A stretch of 64,000 bases of DNA from Mucilaginibacter arboris (GTDB lineage: Bacteria > Bacteroidota > Bacteroidia > Sphingobacteriales > Sphingobacteriaceae): assembly GCF_009754915.1 (NCBI RefSeq), contig NZ_WPIK01000006.1, positions 186,001 to 250,000 of the forward strand, read 5' to 3'. Made by a program: the position numbers and the translations under genes. Position 1 is the first letter of the stretch. The number at the start of each line of letters is the position of its first letter. The notes below the pieces were generated by a model. It saw only the letters and a list, made by a program, of their open reading frames with translations. It was not told the origin of the DNA and made no database searches. Shown piece by piece: positions 59,769 to 64,000 of this stretch.

Positions 59769-62378
59769 ATGAATACTACTGCTGAACAAAGCCGTTTAAA
59801 CGATAATTATTCCGGAACTAAAAATTGGTTAAAATGGGGGCCTTATTTATCGGAAAGGCAATGGGGGACCGTTCGTGAAGATTACAGCGCCAATGGCGAC
59901 GCCTGGAATTATATTACCCATGACATGGCACGAAGTAAAGCTTACCGCTGGGGCGAAGAAGGAATTGGCGGTTTTAGTGATGATAAGCAACTGCTTTGCT
60001 TAGGGCTTGCTTTGTGGAATGGCAAAGACCCGATTTTAAAAGAGCGCCTTTTTGGGTTGACCAATAGCGAGGGCAACCACGGCGAGGACGTGAAGGAGCT
60101 GTATTATTACTTAGACAGCACGCCTACGCACAGCTATATGAAAATGCTGTATAAATATACCCAGGAAGCTTATCCGTATGAACAGCTCATAAATGAAAAC
60201 CAACGGCGTGGAAAGTTAGAACCGGAGTTTGAATTGATAGATACGGGCTTATTTGATCAGGACCGTTATTTTGATGTATTTATAGAATATATTAAAAATG
60301 CGGAAGACGATATTTTAATACAATACACTATTTATAATCGTGGCGATCAAAATGCTGATTTGCATGTGCTGCCACAGCTTTGGTTTAGAAATACGTGGAG
60401 CTGGAACCCAAACTCGACAAAGCCTCAAATTACACATCAGGATAAAAGTACCTTATTACTACAATCACAATTAGGCAATTATTATTGCCATATTGATGGC
60501 AATACAGAACTGTTATTTACTGAAAACGAAACGAATAACGAGCGACTTTATCATTCAGCAAATGCTTCGGCTTTTGTAAAAGATGGAATTAATGATCGTA
60601 TTATAAATAATAATCTTTCGGCTGTAAACCCTCAAAAAAAAGGCACAAAAGCAGCAGCATGGTTTAAACTTTCTGTTCCTGCAAAGCAAAGTATGCAAGT
60701 TAAGCTTAGGCTTTCTAATAATCATCAGACCGATCCTTTTGATGATTTCGACAACATCGTAAATCTACGTATAAAAGAAGCAGACGGGTTTTATGCCGAT
60801 AAGCAGCAAACTACAACTCATGCAGATGAGCGTTTAGTACAGCGGCAGGCTTTTGCAGGAATGCTCTGGAGCAAGCAATACTTCTTTTATGATGTAAATT
60901 CATGGCTCAATGGCGATGCAGGGCAGCCAGTGCCGCCGCAAAGCCGTTTTAAAGGCCGCAACCACAACTGGAAACATTTTATTGCAGATAATATTTTATC
61001 TATGCCAGACAAATGGGAATATCCGTGGTTTGCCGCCTGGGACCTTGCTTTTCATTGCCTTACGTTTGGGCAAATTGATCCTGATTTTGCAAAAAAACAA
61101 CTCGATTTGCTTATTAGTGCCCGCTACATCCATCCAAACGGACAATTGCCAGCTTATGAGTGGGATTTTAGTGATGTTAACCCTCCTGTTCATGCCCTTG
61201 CCGCATGGCAGCTTTACCAGCTTGATAAGCAAGTAAACCAAAAAGAAGACATACTCTTTTTAGAAGGTGTTTTTCAGAAATTACTGCTCAATTTTACCTG
61301 GTGGGTAAACCAGAAAGACAGTGAAGGCAATAATATTTTTGAAGGTGGTTTTTTAGGTTTAGATAACATTGGCGTTTTTAACCGCAGCGCACCTATTCCG
61401 GGAGGAGGTTTTTTAGAGCAGGCAGATGGTTCGAGCTGGATGGCTATGTACGCGCTTAATATGTTACAGATTAGTATCGAGCTGGCCTTGTATAACCCGG
61501 TTTACGAGAACATGTCTATCAAATTTGCCGAACACTTTTTATACATTGCTGGTTCTATCGCTTATATGGGTGAAGATTCTTTGGGTTTATGGGATGACCA
61601 GGACGGATTTTATTATGATTTATTTCGTAAGCCAGATGGAGAAAGTGACCGTTTACGACTAAGGACACTGGTTGGTTTAATACCCATGTTTGCCACAATT
61701 GTGTTTGATGAAAACAAATGGAACAAACTGCCCCACTTAAAAGAGCGTTTGGACTGGTTTATGGAGCAGCGGCCCGACTTGGTAAGACTGGTAAGTTACT
61801 GGAAAGATACAAAAGGTACAGAACAGCACTTGTTCTCGCTGCTTCGCGGCCATCGCATGAAACTTTTACTGCGCCGGATGCTCGACCCGAACGAATTTTT
61901 ATCAGATTATGGCATCCGCTCTATCTCCAAAGAATACCTGGACCATCCTTACCATTATCTATTAAACGGAAATGATTATGAAGTAAGATATAATCCGGCA
62001 GAAAGCGATACCGGCATGTTTGGCGGCAACAGTAACTGGCGCGGCCCCATCTGGATGCCTATTAATTATTTAATTATCCAGGCATTGCTTAGCTTTCAGG
62101 AATATTATACTGATGATTTTAAGGTAGAATATCCAACTGGTTCAGGCAGTTATCATTCCCTTGCTCAAATTGCTGCATCTTTAAGCAATCGCTTAAAAAG
62201 TATTTTTTTAAGGAATGAAAAAGGAGAACGGCCTGTTTTCGGAGGTTATAAAAAGTTTAATCTCGATCCTCATTTTAAAGATTACATCCTGTTCCACGAG
62301 TATTTTCATGGCGATACCGGCAAGGGCTTAGGTGCCAGCCATCAAACCGGATGGACAGGGCTGATCGCACTTTTATAA
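59769..62378 (+). CDS. GH63-like (MGH1-type) glucosidase
   Basis: The 869-residue protein has no signal peptide. It contains the (alpha/alpha)6-barrel signature of GH63-type enzymes: KWEYPWFAAWDLAFHCLTFGQIDPDFAKKQLDLLI, QLPAYEWDFSDVNPPVHALAAW, and late FGGNSNWRGPIWMPINYLIIQALL with GDTGKGLGASHQTGWTGLIA. Such bacterial proteins hydrolyse alpha-glucosides or mannosylglycerate-like compounds in the cytosol; the substrate here is uncertain. The start codon abuts a TAA from an upstream ORF remnant. A 12-mer T variant (60878-60889) lies inside, encoding YFFY. Confidence 0.9.
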   Translation: MNTTAEQSRLNDNYSGTKNWLKWGPYLSERQWGTVREDYSANGDAWNYITHDMARSKAYRWGEEGIGGFSDDKQLLCLGLALWNGKDPILKERLFGLTNSEGNHGEDVKELYYYLDSTPTHSYMKMLYKYTQEAYPYEQLINENQRRGKLEPEFELIDTGLFDQDRYFDVFIEYIKNAEDDILIQYTIYNRGDQNADLHVLPQLWFRNTWSWNPNSTKPQITHQDKSTLLLQSQLGNYYCHIDGNTELLFTENETNNERLYHSANASAFVKDGINDRIINNNLSAVNPQKKGTKAAAWFKLSVPAKQSMQVKLRLSNNHQTDPFDDFDNIVNLRIKEADGFYADKQQTTTHADERLVQRQAFAGMLWSKQYFFYDVNSWLNGDAGQPVPPQSRFKGRNHNWKHFIADNILSMPDKWEYPWFAAWDLAFHCLTFGQIDPDFAKKQLDLLISARYIHPNGQLPAYEWDFSDVNPPVHALAAWQLYQLDKQVNQKEDILFLEGVFQKLLLNFTWWVNQKDSEGNNIFEGGFLGLDNIGVFNRSAPIPGGGFLEQADGSSWMAMYALNMLQISIELALYNPVYENMSIKFAEHFLYIAGSIAYMGEDSLGLWDDQDGFYYDLFRKPDGESDRLRLRTLVGLIPMFATIVFDENKWNKLPHLKERLDWFMEQRPDLVRLVSYWKDTKGTEQHLFSLLRGHRMKLLLRRMLDPNEFLSDYGIRSISKEYLDHPYHYLLNGNDYEVRYNPAESDTGMFGGNSNWRGPIWMPINYLIIQALLSFQEYYTDDFKVEYPTGSGSYHSLAQIAASLSNRLKSIFLRNEKGERPVFGGYKKFNLDPHFKDYILFHEYFHGDTGKGLGASHQTGWTGLIALL

Positions 62379-62405
62379 CCAGAAACCGGGCTGCTACCTT
62401 CTTTT

Positions 62406-62519
62406 TTATTTGGTAAAACGCATGTTAGAAGTACGCGCGTAACGCACGTTTCGTGAGCAAGAAGAAAGTGATGCAGTTAAACTAAGGCCAAGTGCTGCAA
62501 GTAAAATTAATTTTTTCAT
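62406..62519 (-). CDS. Tiny 37-residue lipoprotein
   Basis: From ATG at 62519 the frame encodes MKKLILLAALGLSLTASLSSC (lipobox, Cys21) and a basic tail SRNVRYARTSNMRFTK. The signal is textbook. Small lipoproteins of this kind are common in Bacteroidota and rarely annotated; function is unknown. It is convergent with the glucosidase gene, 27 bp from its stop. Confidence 0.65.
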   Translation of the reverse strand: MKKLILLAALGLSLTASLSSCSRNVRYARTSNMRFTK

Positions 62520-62708
62520 GATTCCAATAAGTTTAAGTGTTCGTTATACTTTACCTTTTTACAATCCTTGTTCCACAGATTGTATATGCTTAAATCAAGG
62601 CAATTTCAATCTGAACAAGCTAAAAAGCAGGAATATTATTACCCATCTTGGTTTTTCCTGCGGAAACTTTGCCACAAATTGGGCTTAATATTTTTGAATG
62701 GTTTTCTC

Positions 62709-62775
62709 ATGCTTCTTTTATCGCCTAAAAATCAGCAAGCAATGCTTATACTTTTTTAGGCGATAAAAGAAGCAT
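62709..62775. repeat. Perfect extended 12-mer inverted pair
   Basis: ATGCTTCTTTTA then TCGCCTAAAAA (62709-62731) is mirrored exactly by TTTTTAGGCGA then TAAAAGAAGCAT (62753-62775). The 23-bp arms are separated by 21 nt. It lies just downstream of the histidine kinase gene and could terminate it. The gap 62520-62708 shows nothing else I can name. Confidence 0.85.
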
Positions 62776-62802
62776 CATTTGAAAGTGCCAACCCGGCCAA
62801 TT

Positions 62803-64000
62803 TTAAGAAAGCGGCAGCGTAAACCAGAAGTTACTGCCTTTACCTATTTCGCTCTCAACCCCTATTTTACCATTGTGCCGCTGTATAATTTCTGCGCACA
62901 AATACAGGCCGATACCAAAGCCGGATATGTTTTGGGTATGCCGGCCTTCTACCCGGTAAAACCGTTCAAATAATTTACTGATGTCATGAGCTTTAATGCC
63001 CATACCTTCATCTTTTACACTTATCCTGGCCATGCCCTCTTCGCTCTGGCAACTAACTTCGATGCGTTTTCCGGCGGGCGAATACTTAATTGCGTTTGTT
63101 AATAAATTATTAATTACCTGCCCTATCTTTTCATAATCAGCAAAAACGGTTAACGGGCCGCAAGGCGATAAAGAAATAATATGGCTTTTGATGGTTAAGG
63201 CAAACTCATTTATCCTTTCTTTAACCAGTTCATCTAAAGAAAAATTTACCTTATCCAAATGTATTTTACCGGCTTCTAAACGGGATACATTTAAAAAGCT
63301 ATTAATTAACCCCGTCATTTTCTTTACCTGGGAGTTCACCTTCTCTAAAGCAACAACCGTAAAAACATCTTCTGCTTTCTTAGATTTAACAGTTAACATT
63401 TGTGCATAAGCTTTAAGTGTAGTAAGCGGTGTTTTAAGCTCATGGCTAACAATGGCGATAAAATCGTTCTTCCGTATATCGTCTAATTTGCGTGTGGTTA
63501 TATCCATTAAAAGGCCCGAAAAAAGGGCAGGCCTATTATTTTCATCGAAAAACATTTTTCCGGTTACCCGGACCCATTTTCGTTCATGGGAAATATGATT
63601 AATGATTGGATATTCCAGGTCGCAAGCTTCATGTTTTTCAATTCCGGCAGCAATAGCTTTCCTTACCATTTGTCTGTAAGCAGGATCGACAGCATTCATT
63701 GCCCACCTGTTTGATACATCTTCTTTTAGCGAAAAGCCAAATATCTCTTTGGAACGGTTACAGAAGGTTAACTGATAAGATGCTGGGTTAATGCTCCAGG
63801 TCCCCATATTGGCAGAGTCAACTGCCTGGCGAAACTGCTGCTGCGCCTGGTCAACTTGCTGCTGTGCTTTCACCTTGTCGGTTACATCTTCCAGGATTAC
63901 CAGGATGGCACTTGTTTGCCCCTCAGCATCTTTTAAAGGCTGATAAACAGCGTTAAAGTAACCTTCTTCGGGCTTACCATCTTGCTGCATTAAAATTTTA
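62803..64000 (-). CDS. PAS-domain sensor histidine kinase, 3' part
   Basis: The frame is open to the right edge, so the N-terminus is missing. Visible order: end of one PAS domain with PAC motif (YFNAVYQPLKDAEGQTSAILVILEDVTD), a second PAS domain (residues ~50-170), HisKA with phospho-acceptor His in AIVSHELKTPLTTLKAYAQML, and HATPase_c with VINNLLTNAIKYSP, VKDEGMGIKAHD and GFGIGLYLCAEII. It is a hybrid-free sensor kinase that would phosphorylate a response regulator not present in the window. Confidence 0.93.
   Translation of the reverse strand, partial: KILMQQDGKPEEGYFNAVYQPLKDAEGQTSAILVILEDVTDKVKAQQQVDQAQQQFRQAVDSANMGTWSINPASYQLTFCNRSKEIFGFSLKEDVSNRWAMNAVDPAYRQMVRKAIAAGIEKHEACDLEYPIINHISHERKWVRVTGKMFFDENNRPALFSGLLMDITTRKLDDIRKNDFIAIVSHELKTPLTTLKAYAQMLTVKSKKAEDVFTVVALEKVNSQVKKMTGLINSFLNVSRLEAGKIHLDKVNFSLDELVKERINEFALTIKSHIISLSPCGPLTVFADYEKIGQVINNLLTNAIKYSPAGKRIEVSCQSEEGMARISVKDEGMGIKAHDISKLFERFYRVEGRHTQNISGFGIGLYLCAEIIQRHNGKIGVESEIGKGSNFWFTLPLS

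Overview
The window looks like a chromosome segment of a Bacteroidota bacterium, most likely family Sphingobacteriaceae (Pedobacter/Mucilaginibacter-like). Signs are a SusC/SusD pair, TonB-dependent receptors with an N-terminal carboxypeptidase-like domain, DUF3098 between ftsX and uppP, a GH29 fucosidase, Bacteroidota-type -7 boxes (TAnnTTTG), and few Shine-Dalgarno sequences. This genus-level guess is inference.

Layout. 1-3.3 kb: 3' part of a SusC gene and its SusD partner. 3.3-10.2 kb: a decayed gene, an NPP-type phosphodiesterase, a membrane protein, an MBL-fold hydrolase, an aquaporin and a GH29 fucosidase. 10.2-13.3 kb: a repeat-rich zone with a REP-associated tyrosine transposase (RAYT), its palindromes, an old-yellow-enzyme gene and an interrupted DUF433 antitoxin gene. 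13.3-23.7 kb: PPK2, a BtuF-like binding protein, an AbiF/Abi_2 HEPN gene with a candidate pseudoknot RNA upstream, an OppA-like lipoprotein, a TonB receptor and leuS. 23.8-39.3 kb: a SWIM/SNF2 helicase, a TlpA-like thioredoxin, ftsX-DUF3098-uppP, a HicBA locus with frameshifted hicA, truB, ribF, tandem lipoprotein paralogues and mqo. 39.6-47.4 kb: a Met-rich outer-membrane protein, DUF92, HigBA, an esterase, nested mobile-like repeats that truncate a YoeB-like toxin, DUF202 and DUF480 proteins. 47.5-59.3 kb: an assimilatory nitrate/nitrite cluster (rubredoxin-type protein, fused nitrate reductase, NarK, porin, Crp/Fnr regulator, NirD, NirB). 59.8-64 kb: a GH63-like glucosidase, a tiny lipoprotein and a PAS histidine kinase cut by the window edge.

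The strongest unexplained signal is a 12-mer, TAAAAGAAGCAT. I counted by eye 36 exact copies and about 25 more of three defined variants (GA to AC, C to T), roughly one per kilobase and mostly intergenic. It often sits in inverted pairs with an extension TTTTTAGG, and it is fused to several start or stop codons. Its density and distribution resemble a DNA uptake sequence, although other roles are open. A second layer of palindromic elements (RAYT-type REPs, elements with GTTTAAAC-type inverted ends, and in-frame 90-bp inserts in leuS and ribF) overlaps this family and has broken at least two toxin-antitoxin genes.

The best candidate for a discrete system is abiF with an upstream RNA of about 57 nt, which has its own promoter box, an H-type pseudoknot and a terminator.
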